A stretch of DNA of 64,000 nucleotides, taken from Bettongia penicillata ogilbyi (lineage: Eukaryota; Chordata; Mammalia; Diprotodontia; Potoroidae). Below the pieces are notes generated by a model. It was not told the DNA's origin and did no database searches. It saw nothing but the letters and a program-made list of their open reading frames with translations. Every line of letters starts with the position of its first letter. Within the stretch, counting starts at the first letter, position 1. Location of the stretch: the NCBI GenBank assembly GCA_023548195.1, contig JAJHZJ010000221.1, positions 3,330,838 through 3,394,837 of the forward strand. Direction: 5' to 3'. Made by a program: the position numbers and the translations under genes. Shown one piece after another: positions 44,955-56,101 of this stretch.

Positions 44955-45110
44955 AGATGATTGAGTTTAGAACTAGAAGGTACCTTAGAGATCACCTTGT
45001 AGTCCAAATCTCCTGCTCATTTTATGGGGAAGGAGGTCCACAGAGGTTCTGAAGTACCATGCCCAAGGTAGCAAGTAGCAGGGCTGAGATTTAAACACAG
45101 ATTCTGACAA
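44955..45110 (-). mobile_element. L3/MIR-type fragment
   Basis: AGAACTAGAAGGTACCTTAG, then GATCACCTTGTAGTCCAAAT, then CCAAGGTAGCAAGTAGCAGG. Confidence 0.6.
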
Positions 45111-45149
45111 ACTCTGCAAAACCATATGGCTTTTCTAATGTTTACCCAA

Positions 45150-46135
45150 GGGTAATGACCCTTGCAGCCCATATTGGGGAGTGGGGCCTCACCTCCAAAA
45201 AGGACTTTTCAGCTGTGGTCCATAAAATGGCCTTCTGCTGTGTCTTTGTGCTTTTCCAGGGATGTCTTGAGAGATCAATTTTCTCCTCCTCCCCTGTCTC
45301 TTACCTCGCCTCCCTCCACCTCCGCCCCCCCCCCCCCAAAAAAAAGTTGCTGCAGAGGCTGGAAGAGTGTTTGGATCACTGGCTTGAAATGCGATTAATC
45401 CTGGATTAGTCAGTCGGATGCCAGAGGATACAGTGCCTCCTCTGTGGGCACACTGGTATCGTCTGTGCTCAGAATGCTATCCCTCACTCACGGCGGTCTC
45501 AATTTGATCTGGACATCCGGATTCTGTAACATCATTTTATAACTGTCCCCCGGCCCCGATGCTATCCTTTAGCGCTCTGAGGACATGTAACGGGAAGCCG
45601 CTCCAGTTTCTCTCTCTCCCTCTCTGCTAACGCCCGCCCGTGTCACCTGCTGTCCTGGCATCATCCCCTAAGCATATGCTGTCACACTACACACCGGAAT
45701 GTCAGCTTGCTGTTTGAGATTCACACCAACGCTAGGCCCCCAGAGGGTGTTGCGTCCTGGAGCCAGGGCTGCTCTTGGGAGCACATTAAAGAGCTGGAGT
45801 CCCCTGGCTTTCTGGCAGGACTTCAAGGACTATCCCAATGAAGAGATCTGGGCTGCATACTTGTAAACTCCACAGGCCCCAAGGGCTCAAACACCACCAT
45901 ATTTATGCCCTGGGGATAGATCGCCAAAATAGTTGGGTTGTTATGCAGACGAGGCTCTCTTAAGCAAGGGCCAGCATTTCTGACACCTGTTAATTGGCAT
46001 TTGAAAAAAACAAGAAAGTGGGGGTGGGGGACTAGAGGGATGGTGGGGAGAGAGTGGCTGTCTGTACCTGAACAGCAGAGGGTCTTAATTAAGTTTTCTT
46101 ATGGACTGCTTAGCAACTAAACTTTAGAAAGACCT
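45150..46135. promoter_or_regulatory. unique GC-richer block, candidate regulatory DNA
   Basis: No recognised repeat apart from a C15/A8 run at about 45324-45345. At 45396-45408 TAATCC-T-GGATTA is a perfect inverted pair of OTX/CRX-type sites. CpGs are retained through 45480-45760. The two overlapping frames at 45155-45409 (84 and 78 codons) cross the homopolymer and are not convincing genes. Confidence 0.3.
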
Positions 46136-46139
46136 GATT

Positions 46140-46570
46140 GGAAGTCAATTAGAATTTATCAAGCACCTACTTGACGCCAGGCACTGTGCTAAGTCCACTG
46201 TGGACACAAAGAAAGGTAAAAACAAACAAAACAAACAAAAAACCCCATCAGTCCCTGCTCTCAATATGCAAATAGCTACGTATACACAGAAATAGACAAG
46301 ACAAAATGGGAGAAATTTCCGGGGGTAAAGGGACGAAGATTAGAAAGAGCTGGAATTTGCTGTTCGGTGACATGTTAGCTGAGACTTTAAGGAAGAAATA
46401 GAAGAGGGGAAACTGAGATGAGAAGGGAGGACATTTCAAGGATGGGAACCTAAGGAATATAATCAGAAAAGAAAGATGAAAGAGAGAAGAAGAAAAGTAA
46501 GAGAACCAGTGGGGGGCAGGGTGGGAGAATAGGAGAAAAAATCTAGGAGAGAGGGAGCTTATTTTTAGGT
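46140..46570 (-). mobile_element. L2 3' end fragment
   Basis: TTATCAAGCACCTACTTGAC, then GCCAGGCACTGTGCTAAGTC, then CCCTGCTCTCAATATGC, with further reversed L2 sequence to about 46570. Confidence 0.7.
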
Positions 46571-46599
46571 TCACTTACCGAGGACTTGGTCCTGTTTTC

Positions 46600-46900
46600 T
46601 TCAGCCCCATCTCCTTTCTCTCTTGAAAAGCAATCCCCTCCTTTGTTGGTGTCTATCCCAAGCACATGTACCCATCCTTTAAGGCACAGGTCAAGCTGTA
46701 CCTTCTCTAGGAAACTTTTGATGACTATCGTCTCTACTATCTATGAATTTCTGTCGTACTTATAGTCATCACTATAACATGAAACAATATCGAATTCATC
46801 TTTAATCATGCCATGTTTGTTCATCTTCTCTGTCTGCTTAGACTGACTAGAAAACTCCCTGAGAGTAGACAGTGTTTTCTTGAATTGCCCTCAGATTCTC
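46600..46900 (+). mobile_element. L2 3' end fragment
   Basis: CCTTTAAGGCACAGGTCAAG, then TTCTCTAGGAAACTTTTGAT, then AGAAAACTCCCTGAGAGTAG. Confidence 0.6.
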
Positions 46901-47210
46901 AAATACTGCTGGACACTGCTGGATATGGATTTTGGTTTCAACTCCCCTCCTCTTTAGTACAGTAACCTGCCTTCTAGGGCCCCTATTGAGCTATTGTTTA
47001 GCTAGCCAAACTCTGACATATGCAAGCCACACTAGCAGGTGGTTTCTTTTCCTTCTATTTGGGTATTGTTTTCTGATCTCCCCAGCTCAAAAAGTCTATT
47101 ACCGTCTTTACTTTATGTGTTCCTGCATCGCATGTAGACTAACAGATCACTTTCAAATGTTCTTAAACCCCCAACATACAATAAAGTTGAGGAGGATGTA
47201 GGCTATTCCA
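46901..47210. other. no recognised feature
   Basis: It contains an 89-codon plus frame (46932-47201) that is hydrophobic in its middle part. It has no known relative that I recognise and no supporting signals. Confidence 0.35.
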
Positions 47211-47214
47211 CGGT

Positions 47215-47395
47215 AGGAAGACAACTTAGGATCATGGGACCTTAGGCATTGTGGTCCATCACCCTCATTTTAAAGATAAAGAAACTGAGGCAGGGAAAAG
47301 AGAAAATTCACTTGTACAAAGGTTAGAACTGGGATTTGAATTCAGTTCTTCTGATTTCAAATTCAGCGCTCTCACTATGAATTGCTCCAGGAGAA
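47215..47395 (-). mobile_element. L3/MIR-type fragment
   Basis: GGATCATGGGACCTTAGGCA, then TTAAAGATAAAGAAACTGAG, then GGGATTTGAATTCAGTTCTT. Confidence 0.6.
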
Positions 47396-47924
47396 GAAAG
47401 TTTTCATAGAGATGTTAGCAGTCACTTTGCCTGGTTAGAAGAGAATGTTGAGAACAGTGTAGGAGTACAGTTAGCTAGGGAGGGATGATCAGGGCCTGTA
47501 TTCTGGGGAAAAAAATAGTGCAATAAGCAAAGCTGACTTTTGGTGTTTCTCCACCTTCCCCTTTTGTAACCCCAACTTCTTCTTCACCTCTCCGTCTCAA
47601 TATCCCTCACTGCCAAAGCGCTCATTCTGGCCTGTCTTCTCTGTCCTGCTTCTATACAGCCATGTTTGATTCTGGTTTCTAAATGTATTAATTATCAATC
47701 ATTTAAAACACTGCCCAGGGTGTTGAGATTTCAAGTTTAAGTAAAATAGGGGGTCTTCACGGAATCCACAGAGTAAGATGAGTACAAAGTTGTCAGTAAA
47801 TATAAGACACAGTAGGACCTGAGGAGAAAAAGGTGGTAGTATTTGATTGGGATTTTTTAAAAGACTGAAAGATTAAGAGGGAGATGGAGGCCATTTTAAG
47901 CTGAGAGGCCCTCATCAGCTTTGC
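47396..47924. other. no gene or recognised repeat
   Basis: Nothing recognisable; the stretch 47530-47700 is pyrimidine-rich. Confidence 0.4.
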
Positions 47925-48165
47925 CTCTTAGTTACATTGACTTCCTTCAAGACTCAGTTTCAATCCTACCACCTTCTACAGGAGGCCTTTCCTACTGTCC
48001 ACTCCTCCTTCCCACTCTCTCTTAGCGTCTTCTCTTGAGAATACCTTCCATTCTCTCTTTCTATATCTTCTACATATTTTGCTATTTGCCCATTTTCTCT
48101 CCCAGCAGTGTGCCTTCATGCCACCAGGGCAGTTTACCATCTTACCTCTACTGATCTGTCCTTTG
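47925..48165 (+). mobile_element. L2 3' region fragment
   Basis: CTTCCTTCAAGACTCAGTTT, then CTTCTACAGGAGGCCTTTCC, then a decayed continuation. Confidence 0.7.
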
Positions 48166-48184
48166 TTTTCATTTGTTTTAATTT

Positions 48185-48440
48185 TTTTTGGGAAGCAAAA
48201 AGGGTTAAGTGACTTGTCCAGTGTTACATAGTGTTACATCGTAGTAAGTGTCTGAGGTCAGATTTGAACTTGGGTCCTCCTGATTCCACTTCTGTTCTTT
48301 GTTTTCACCAGTTGACATCCTGACTCTCTCAAGAACTGGACTGAGGTGAGGCAGAGTTGCACAAAGTCGCCAGCCTCACTTTCTCTTCCAGAGTCATCGC
48401 AAACTCCCCATGAGGGGACATCTCACTGATTTAGTCTTTG
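48185..48440 (-). mobile_element. tRNA-headed SINE remnant with a second, displaced SINE piece
   Basis: GGGTTAAGTGACTTGTCCAG, then GTGTCTGAGGTCAGATTTGA at 48200-48290. The stretch 48350-48430 (CCAGCCTCACTTTCTCTTCC) matches the middle of the SINE class at 34472-34790. The order suggests two fragments or a rearranged copy. Confidence 0.5.
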
Positions 48441-48534
48441 GTTATATATTTGCAGACTTCAGAGATCTATAATTACATCTTTGAACATCCCTTCCACGGA
48501 CACTGATTTCAATCATTTCACATCTTAACAGAAG

Positions 48535-48665
48535 ATTAGTGTGGTGGGTAGTGCACTGGACTTCATCTCAGGAAGACCTGGTTTTGAAACCTGCCTCAGA
48601 TACCTACTAGCTGTGTGACCTTAAGCAAGTTACTCTTAGTGCCTCAGTTTTTAAGAAGTGCTGTC
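48535..48665 (+). mobile_element. MIR SINE fragment
   Basis: GTGTGGTGGGTAGTGCACTG, then ACTAGCTGTGTGACCTTAAG. Confidence 0.75.
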
Positions 48666-48833
48666 AATGAAGCATAGCCGAACTATTAAACATTAGAAAA
48701 TAGGAGGATAATTGGTTGTTCTTCATCTTCAAGGAAGCTAAGAAAAGAAGACCTGAGTATAAATTTTGACAGATGGGAGGAAAGTTAGAGAAGATATGGT
48801 ATAACAAAAATGACAGTGCACTAGAAATCAAGG

Positions 48834-49079
48834 ATAGCCAGACAGCTCCGTGGATGGAACACAGGCTTGGAGTCAGAAAGATCTGAGTTTAAATCCAGCC
48901 TCAGATGCTTACTAGTTATGTGATGCTGGGCAAGTCACTTCACTCTTTTTACCTCAGTTTCCTCATCTGTAAAATGAGTTAGAGAAGAAAATGGCAAACC
49001 ACTCCCAATATCTTTGCCAAGAAAATCCCAAAGGGAGTCAGAATGTCTAATAGGCTGAAAATGACTAAACAGTAATGTG
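48834..49079 (+). mobile_element. tRNA-headed SINE with RTE/BovB-like tail
   Basis: GAGTCAGAAAGATCTGAGTT, then GGGCAAGTCACTTCACTCTT, then ATGGCAAACCACTCCCAATA, then GAAAATGACTAAACAG. The flanking AATCAAGG copies (48826-48833, 49080-49087) are a short target duplication. Confidence 0.85.
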
Positions 49080-49084
49080 AATCA

Positions 49085-49350
49085 AGGGACCTATGCTCTC
49101 CTGCTAACTAACTGTGTGGCCTTGGACAAATCATGTCACCTTCCAGTCCTCAGTTTCTCTCTGTAAAATAAGTACCTGGAATTAATTCTAAGTTCCCTTC
49201 TGAAAGGCAGCTTGATCTAGTGGACTGGCTTTGGAGTCAGGGTAACCCAGGTTCAAATTCTGTCTTTGACACCTACTGGGGTGAAAATAATTTAATCTCT
49301 GTGTCCCAGGCAACTAACTCTCTACAATCCTAAATTCCAGATGAGCTGTC
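49085..49350 (+). mobile_element. two successive MIR fragments
   Basis: 49095-49190 reads AACTAACTGTGTGGCCTTGG, then CAGTTTCTCTCTGTAAAATA. 49200-49350 restarts with AAAGGCAGCTTGATCTAGTG and CCCAGGTTCAAATTCTGTCT. Confidence 0.7.
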
Positions 49351-50384
49351 AGTCCTACACCTGGAGCTCCTCACTCCACTACAATCATAGATTGGACCAA
49401 AATTAAAACCCAAAAAAGTTCCCTTCTCATTGTAACAGGCCATGCTCTAAAGGGGAGAACTTCCTGACTGTAAGGAGTGCTAAACACTGGAAGATTAGCA
49501 GGGGCCATGGTGCCATTTCTTTCCATAGAAATACCAAAGAAGAAGCTAGAAATTTATCCGCCTGGAATGTTTGAGGTGTAGGCTTTCCTGGAGACAAGGG
49601 GATTAACTGGATGATATCTCTAGGTCCCATCCAATCCTCGGATATTATCATGCATGGCGTTTCTGCAGTGACCCAGTTTGTAGACTCTCAGACACATGCA
49701 AAAAAGGGCAGGTGCTTGGCGAGTGTGAGAAACTGAACTCTTTTGGCTCTCCCTTAGTTTCGTGCCCTCCGATTTCGACATTCAGGGGTGAGTCTGCTCA
49801 TCTGGCATTAACCACCAACTGTTTCATGGTGGTGTACTATATTAGTAGTGAATTTTCCATGTGTTTGTGTCTTTTCTTTCTAACTCAATTGTAAGCTTCT
49901 TGAGGGTAAGACTCTTGTCTTAGGATTCTTTATATACTCCCACAGCACCTAGCACAGTGTTGAGCTCCTGCATGGTAGGTACCTACTTGGCTAACTGAAA
50001 ACAGGATGAGATAAGCGCAAAGAACTTTGCAGGCTGGATGTTCTTCAATGTGTTCTGTTCTCCAGTTAGCCTGCCCCACCCTACCTCTGTCATGGATTGT
50101 GTCCATAAGACACAGCTCATGCTTAAAAACTGAAACTTTCAGGCAGGTGTCTGGGGATATTTCCAAATATCCATTATGTTTGGTTCTGTGTAAACAGAGT
50201 ATCAGGATGATTTATTGTCTGTTTCAGACTCCTGATTTACATTATCATGACAACTTATATGGACTCTATGCATGTGTTTTCCTCCATGGAAACTAGGTCC
50301 AAGATCATAATTATATCAAACTTCATAGTACAGTGATGAGAAATAAAGGATTCACTTTGCAAATAAAAATGTCAGTGTGAATGT
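49351..50384. other. no gene; L2 end fragment near 49880-49990
   Basis: The L2 end reads GTAAGCTTCTTGAGGGTAAG, then CCACAGCACCTAGCACAGTG. The remaining sequence is not recognised; frames of 60-89 codons lack known domains. Confidence 0.5.
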
Positions 50385-51110
50385 TCCACCTTCTTTCCCC
50401 GAAATCCCTTCTTACTATGTCTCTGAATCCAACCCATCATCCTTCAACATCCAGCTCTTTTTACCTTCTTTACAAAGCTTTTTCTTGTCGACTTAGTTCA
50501 CAGTGATCTCCCTCTTCTGTGGCCTCCTAAGGCACTAACAAAGTCTAAGAGTTGAAGCAGACATAGGAGCCATCGAATCCAGCCCTTGCTTTACCCAAAA
50601 CTCCCCCATCTAGCACCCTGAACAAATGATCATCACACCCCTCGCATTGGCAGGAAGGTTTTCCTTAGGTAAAACCTAAATTTGTCTCTTCAACTTCCAC
50701 CATTTCTCTTGGTTGTGCCATCTGGGATGAGTTGATCAAATCTAATCCATCTTCTGCAAGACATTCCTTTAAATACTTGAAGACAGTTTTCCTGTTCCCT
50801 ACTAAGTCTTCTCTTCCCCTGGTTAAACAATCCCAGTTGCTTCTACTGATCCTTGCATGGTCCAGTCTCTAGCTGCTTTGGAGCAGTCAAGGGAAAAGAG
50901 AGTATCCAGAAAAACACAATGTTAAAAGAGATTTTAAGGAAGAGGACATAATCCAGTTTTCTCAGGAACCTGTCCCTTTACTATCTTTCCAGCTTATCCA
51001 TGGTCTTCCTAATATGTAGTGTTTAGAGATTAACATAGTACTGCAGATGTGGTTCCACCCGCCTGGAGTACAGAGAAACTCTCTTCTCTTTTGCTCTGGT
51101 CACTCATCCT
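50385..51110 (-). mobile_element. L3/CR1 LINE 3' fragment, long
   Basis: Antisense blocks occur in the right order from about 50540: AGGAGCCATCGAATCCAGCC, TTGGCAGGAAGGTTTTCCTT, AACTTCCACCATTTCTCTTG, TTAAATACTTGAAGACAGTT, AAACAATCCCAGTTGCTTCT, AGTACTGCAGATGTGGTTCC. The first 150 bases (50385-50535) look more like sense L2 and are less certain. Confidence 0.75.
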
Positions 51111-51129
51111 ATACTGCCTTTTGTTGTTA

Positions 51130-51290
51130 ACCATCCTTTTACATATATGTTTCTTCATACTTCCACTGACTTAAGTACCCTGAGGGGAGCAACCCTGTAT
51201 TATGTCTCTTGGTATTGCCCACAGAAGTCAATACAGTATACCTCATACATAGGAAGTGATCAATAAATACTGGATTGATTGCTAGATAGA
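51130..51290 (+). mobile_element. L2 3' end fragment
   Basis: AGTACCCTGAGGGGAGCAAC, then GAAGTGATCAATAAATACTG, then GATTGATTG. Confidence 0.6.
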
Positions 51291-51689
51291 GAGATGGACT
51301 ATCTTGTCAATTTCAGCCCAGTTGTCCTAAATTTTTTCTCCTAGATGAGGTGACAAACCAACACTTTCATTGTTCTGTGGATTTCAGACTTCAGACTTAA
51401 ACAGGTGAGAAGGACAATAGTTAAGGCAAAAAAACCAGGGAGGTACAAGAATAGATGCTTTTCAATATTACTTTTTTTTTACAAATATGCATATTTTAAA
51501 TGTAAAGATCCTGCTTTCCATGGCACCTAAGTGTTTACTTTGGGATAATCTTAGCTGCATTTGTTTTAAAGGGGATAACCCCAAGAATAGGTAAGTTATG
51601 GAGAGGAATAGCCCTTGGGATCCCAGTTACCTGACAACACAAACTATTCCTTATGGAGTAAGGGATTTTCAATTGACTATTCAATTTAA
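51291..51689. other. no gene; possibly further L3-related sequence
   Basis: Unassigned, AT-rich from 51470 onward. Confidence 0.35.
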
Positions 51690-51971
51690 TTCATCAAACT
51701 TATATTAAGTACTTACTACATTCAAAGTATAGGATAAACCATGAAAAAAATGAAATATTCTATGCCATAAAAGAACTTATATTCTATTGAGTGGATAGAG
51801 AATGTAGCTAAGTAAGTGTAAAATCATTTGAGGCAGCGGAGAGGACTTAGAAATGGGGAGACCAGGAAACACAGGAGGAGACTGAGCCTCAAAGGAAACT
51901 GAGCATTCTAATAAGCAAAGGTAAGGAGAAAATGGATTGTCAAGTGGGAGGAATAATTAGTAAGTCAATTT

Positions 51972-52203
51972 GGGGCAGCTAGGTGGTTCAGTGGATAGAG
52001 CACCAGACCTGAAATCAGAAAGGCTCATCTTTTTGAGTTCAAATCTGACCTCCGACACATACCAGCTGTGTGTCCCTGGACAAGTCACCTTTACCCTGTT
52101 TGCCTCAGTTTCCTTGTATGTAAAATAAGCTGGAGAAGGAAAACTCCAGTATCTTTGGCAAGAAAACCCTAAATGGGGTCATGAAAACGACTGAATAACA
52201 ACA
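51972..52203 (+). mobile_element. tRNA-headed SINE with RTE/BovB-like tail
   Basis: GGGGCAGCTAGGTGGTTCAG, then GAGTTCAAATCTGACCTCCG, then TGGAGAAGGAAAACTCCAGT, then AACGACTGAATAACAAC. It lies inside the L2. I could not settle the target duplication. Confidence 0.88.
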
Positions 52204-53544
52204 TTTAACTAGATCATAAACAAAGGAGAGAAATAGTAAATAATCCTGGCAATGTTAGAAAGACACCACATCATAGAAAGATTTTAAATGCCTGGTGTAG
52301 AAGTTTGAATTTTATCATACTGTCAAATGAGAGCTACTGAAGAGTTTTGAGTGGAAAAGTGACAGATTTGTGTCTTGGGAATATTATGTCTTGGGCAACT
52401 GTGGGGAAGAAAGATTGAAGAAAGGAAAGGCTTGAAGTAAGAGCCACCAGGAGGCTGTTGTGATAATAGTAAAGGTCTGAAGTGGTTCTGTGGTCCTGGG
52501 AGCTGAAAGAAGGGGAAGGCTTTCAAAGAGGTTGTAGAGGTGGAATTAGCAAGATGACAACACATTAAAAATGGGGGAGTTTGCTAAAATAGTTAAGAAA
52601 AACTCTAAGGTGGATGAAGCTAGGTGACATACTGAAATAGTGAAGTTTGGAAGAGGTTTTCATTTGGAGCAATTGGAGGGAAGCAAGCTTGGAAGCAGAG
52701 GCAGAAAATGATTTCCATTTCTATTATCTTAAATTTTAGGAGTTGCTAGGCTATCCATGTGGAGTTACCTAGCAGGCAGTTGGTGAAATGGGATAAATTC
52801 AGATGAGGCATTAGGAACATAGACACTGGTCTAGGAGTCGTTTGTACAGCGATGATCAGTTAACATGCGATATAATGAGAAAAAGTACATTGTGTGCATA
52901 TATGTGTGTGGGGGAGGGTATTCATGCTTTGTGAAGTGATGGTGAATAATGATCCAGAAGGAAAAGGAGTGGTTGTACAGGATGGAGCAGAATGTGATGC
53001 TTTAAGGATGGGAACTAGTTTTCATCTTGTTTTTGAAATCTCAGCACCTAGTACAGTGCTTTGTACGTTATAGATACATTTACTAAATGCTTTTTGGCTT
53101 CTTTTGGCTTAGCTCAGCTTGGATTATTTTGGATTGGGAGGAGAAACAGGAGAGAGCTATGTTGGAGAAATCGAGGAGAGCGTCCAGGAGAAGGGAGTGG
53201 TCAACAGTGTCAAAAGACATGTCAAGTAAGATGAAGTCTAAGAAAAGCTATCAGAGCTAGCTGCCAAGACAGCATCGTTGACCTTGGGAAAGCAGTTTCA
53301 GCAGAATGATGGGGTCAGAAGCCACATCGTGAGCATGAGAATTGGGTGTGAAAAAATAAAGGCAAAAACATACATGATTTTTCCCAAGGACTTTAATTAT
53401 GTGAGGAAAAAGTATAGTGCAATAGCTTAAGCATATGGCAGAGACTGGTAAAGGATTTTTAAGAATGGGAGTGATCTGGGCCTGTTTGTACACAATGGGG
53501 AAAGTTCTAGCAAGTCAGTAAAGGAGAGACTGAAATGGGAGGGC

Positions 53545-53700
53545 TGGGGGGGAGGAGAGGAAGAGAAAAGGGAAGACAAGACAAGAGAAGGGAAGGGAGG
53601 GGAGGTGGAGGGTTAGGGTAAGGGAAGGAAAGGGAAGGGAAGGGGAGGGGAGGGGAGGAAAGGGAGGGGGAGGGGAGGGAGGGGAGGGAAGGACCAAAGA
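53545..53700 (+). repeat. polypurine tract (GGGGA-rich)
   Basis: Almost all A and G. The minus-strand frames of 70-118 codons across it are Pro/Ser/Leu-rich low-complexity artefacts. Confidence 0.9.
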
Positions 53701-53799
53701 GAAGAGGAGAGAAACAGAGAACAGAGACGGAGGGCAATCAAAGAGGTAAAATTTGGGATCAAGTGCACAAGAAGCTGGCATTGGTGAGAAGGAAGCTGT

Positions 53800-53990
53800 G
53801 TGGTAATGGGTGTCTCTGTACTCATAGACCCTCAGTTCAAATCCTGCCTCTTCCATTTCTTGTCTGCACAACCTTGGGCAAATTAGCTGGCTTACCCGGG
53901 CTCTAATTTTCTGAAATATAAATGAGGGGATTGGACTAACTGGCCTCTGATGTCCTTTCAGTTCTAAATCTTTGACTTAGGATTCCTCAG
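53800..53990 (+). mobile_element. MIR-like SINE fragment
   Basis: CTCAGTTCAAATCCTGCCTC, then GCACAACCTTGGGCAAATTA, then GGGGATTGGACTAACTGGCC. Confidence 0.6.
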
Positions 53991-54257
53991 AGACAGGAGC
54001 AAGCGTAATTTATGAGGGGTTACGAGGTATGAATTAAAAGAGGAAGGAACTTAGATCAGATGGCTTATGTATTCTGAGTAACATAAGAGTTGGTGTATAC
54101 TGCGAAGAAGGAAGAGGGAGTATAGGGGGCTTGAGGAAAGGAAAGAAGATATGGAATAGCCATTGTGGGAAGTGTGAGAAAGAGCCAACTGGGGAAGAAT
54201 AGACTAGTGGACATGCAACAGACAGGACAATTGAATTAAGGTAAAATATATTCGTAG

Positions 54258-54615
54258 GGTTGCTTTTCTTCATCCTTCATACTTGAAGTAGACCAAAATG
54301 ACATCATAATGTCATAGTTAAGGTAAATTGTGTCCGGCTGTGACTGATCAGATCAACATGAGCTCAGAAGGCTTTGCTACAGGTTGGACACAAATCATCC
54401 ATTTGAACATTTGGAATGGAGATGTCCCTAGAGGGGCACTCCTCATGTTTCTTTTGTGCTGCTGCAATTCTACTTTCCTCATGGAGTGCAGTGCCTTCTT
54501 TGATGAGGGTAGGCCATACTGGATGGTCCTGTGCCAGTGTCCCCCATGTTTAACAATCAATTCAAAAGTCTTCAAGCTGTAATGATGCACAGTCATCTGT
54601 GAACAAAGTTACACA
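54258..54615 (-). pseudogene. LINE 3' end with decayed zinc-knuckle C-terminus, second copy
   Basis: On the minus strand the 82-codon frame (54348-54596) has GGHWHRTIQYGL, then a Lys/Arg-rich helix, then a decayed ICVQPVAKPSELMLI. That last part aligns with LCPTCGRAFRAHLGLI of the copy at 31590-31772. The 3' UTR ends in a decayed GGTCTACTTCAAGTATGAAG. Both copies are old; the clade is uncertain. Confidence 0.6.
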
Positions 54616-55087
54616 CCAGCTCTCCTTCTACTTTAATCCTTGTAGTATTGCACTTCTTCAAGAGGCATTTAGGATCAGAGAAGGAAATGGCAGGGGCAAC
54701 TCAGGGCTGGGATTTGGCAAAACTTTCGGATATAAGACAAATTAGTAAAAGATTTGGAGGCAGAGGATAATGTAAAGTTGACTCTCTAACTAAAGGGTTA
54801 AGATTATGAAAAGTATAACAAGGCAAAGACAAAGAGGAGAGTTAGGAGGAATAAGGCAGAAGGGTTGGAAGGACAGGAGATATGGTCAGAAAGAAGAACT
54901 TCCAAATTTGCAACCAAGAAAGATGATGTAAGGTATGACTCTGAGAGAGGCTGAGGAAATAGAGTGAAAAAAGGTAGATGATTTGGGAGGCCAGAGTGTC
55001 TAAGAAGATATTAGCATCTATATTATACTGAAGTCTCTGAGTATAAAGACAAGGGTTCATATAGAGAACACAACTATGAACCAGGCA

Positions 55088-55200
55088 TTGATCTCCTTGG
55101 AAAAATGGGGTGACTTGGAAACCAAGGGTCCCCAGGGAGGAATGGAACCCATGTTCACTGCTCCACCATCTTTAGGACATTTCCACTACCATTTTCCAGT
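55088..55200 (+). repeat. direct repeat, copy A
   Basis: About 110 bases that recur at 55987-56099, sharing TTGATCTCCTTG, CCAAGGGTCCCCAG and CACTGCTCCACCATCTTTAG. I estimate about 80% identity by eye. The nature of the repeat is not known to me. Confidence 0.7.
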
Positions 55201-55986
55201 CTGCTATGAAAAAGCACAGAGAAAAACCTCTTCCACTGTCCATAAGTCCCTCTTCCTCTTCGTAACCTCTCTACACTTTCTCCATACAAACTCTCCAATC
55301 CATCATGGACAAAATGTGTTTTCATGACTAACTATTCATTAAAGTTTATTTGCCTCTCAATTACAGAGTCTTCTTCACTAACATCCTGTCATCAAATTAG
55401 AGTTTGAGAAATCTCAACCTCAACTTTGGACATGTTTGCGTTCTTCTTTTTTTATTATCCTTTGAAATTTCTCCAAATGGCTTTTGGCATTTTGCAATTT
55501 TGCAGACACCGTGAATGAACATTTCCACGTAAAAATCAGGAAATATAGAGTGTAAGAACACGAGCAGCAATTCCATGCCAACTCAGTGCACACACAGTAA
55601 TCCATCTTACCTTCCTACAGCGCCTGTGTATACCTCTCACTGTACAGACCTCTATCTGGGCAGAATCAGTGACGAAACATGGTCCAGTGCTGGCTACAGA
55701 GAGGCTCTCAGTTGGGAACCCCGAAGGGATTCACATTCTGAAGTAGGTCACTAACCTGACATCCCTAAGCTCTGACCAAGCCTAACTCTCTGTATTTTGA
55801 TGAAAATATAGGTAAACAGGGGATGATTTGCATATCCTCATAACAGATGCTTCTATTGCAATGGTGAGCTTCACCCCAAAACTAAGGTCTGGTCAGAAAA
55901 ATCGAGAATCACCAGAATCTCCGAAGGGGAGAGGACATCAGAAATGAATCATCTTGGGCAACTTCCACCCAGATCTTAAGAACTCT
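55201..55986. other. no gene; sequence between the direct repeats
   Basis: Unassigned. A minus frame of 61 codons (55420-55605) shows nothing known. Confidence 0.4.
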
Positions 55987-56099
55987 TTGATCTCCTTGAA
56001 AAAGTAGGTAGGGTGGCTTGGAAGCCAAGGGTCCCCAGTGAGGAGCAGTCCCTGTCCTCACTGCTCCACCATCTTTAGGATATTCCACTGCTACTCTTT
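55987..56099 (+). repeat. direct repeat, copy B
   Basis: Second copy of the 55088-55200 block, starting 899 bases downstream and directly followed by an L3/CR1 fragment. Confidence 0.7.
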
Positions 56100-56101
56100 T
56101 G

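Larger units (their letters stand above)
51690..54990 (-). mobile_element. long decayed L2 LINE, interrupted by younger insertions
   Basis: From left to right the reversed L2 is followed in order: terminus (AAACTTATATTAAGTACTTA), the 3' UTR and ORF2 C-terminal side at 52210-52850, then the reverse-transcriptase region. That region has the antisense GAGTGGTCAACAGTGTCAAA at about 53194, equivalent to DTVDHS, and the CTCATCATTCTGCTGAAACT-type block at about 53290. The linker block is at 53730-53790. Insertions are a SINE (51972-52203), a purine tract (53545-53700), a MIR (53800-53990) and a different LINE end (54258-54615). Assignment beyond 54000 is less certain. Confidence 0.65.

Noticed and set aside
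45155..45409. Two overlapping plus frames (84 and 78 codons)
   Set aside because: They cross a C15/A8 homopolymer and have no recognisable domain; the block is more interesting as non-coding DNA.
46932..47201. 89-codon plus frame with a hydrophobic centre
   Set aside because: No homologue recognised, no Kozak or splice support, and it sits between L2 and L3 fragments.
53507..53871. Overlapping minus-strand frames up to 118 codons, Pro/Ser/Leu-rich
   Set aside because: They read across a polypurine tract; three overlapping frames of equal composition show there is no real gene.
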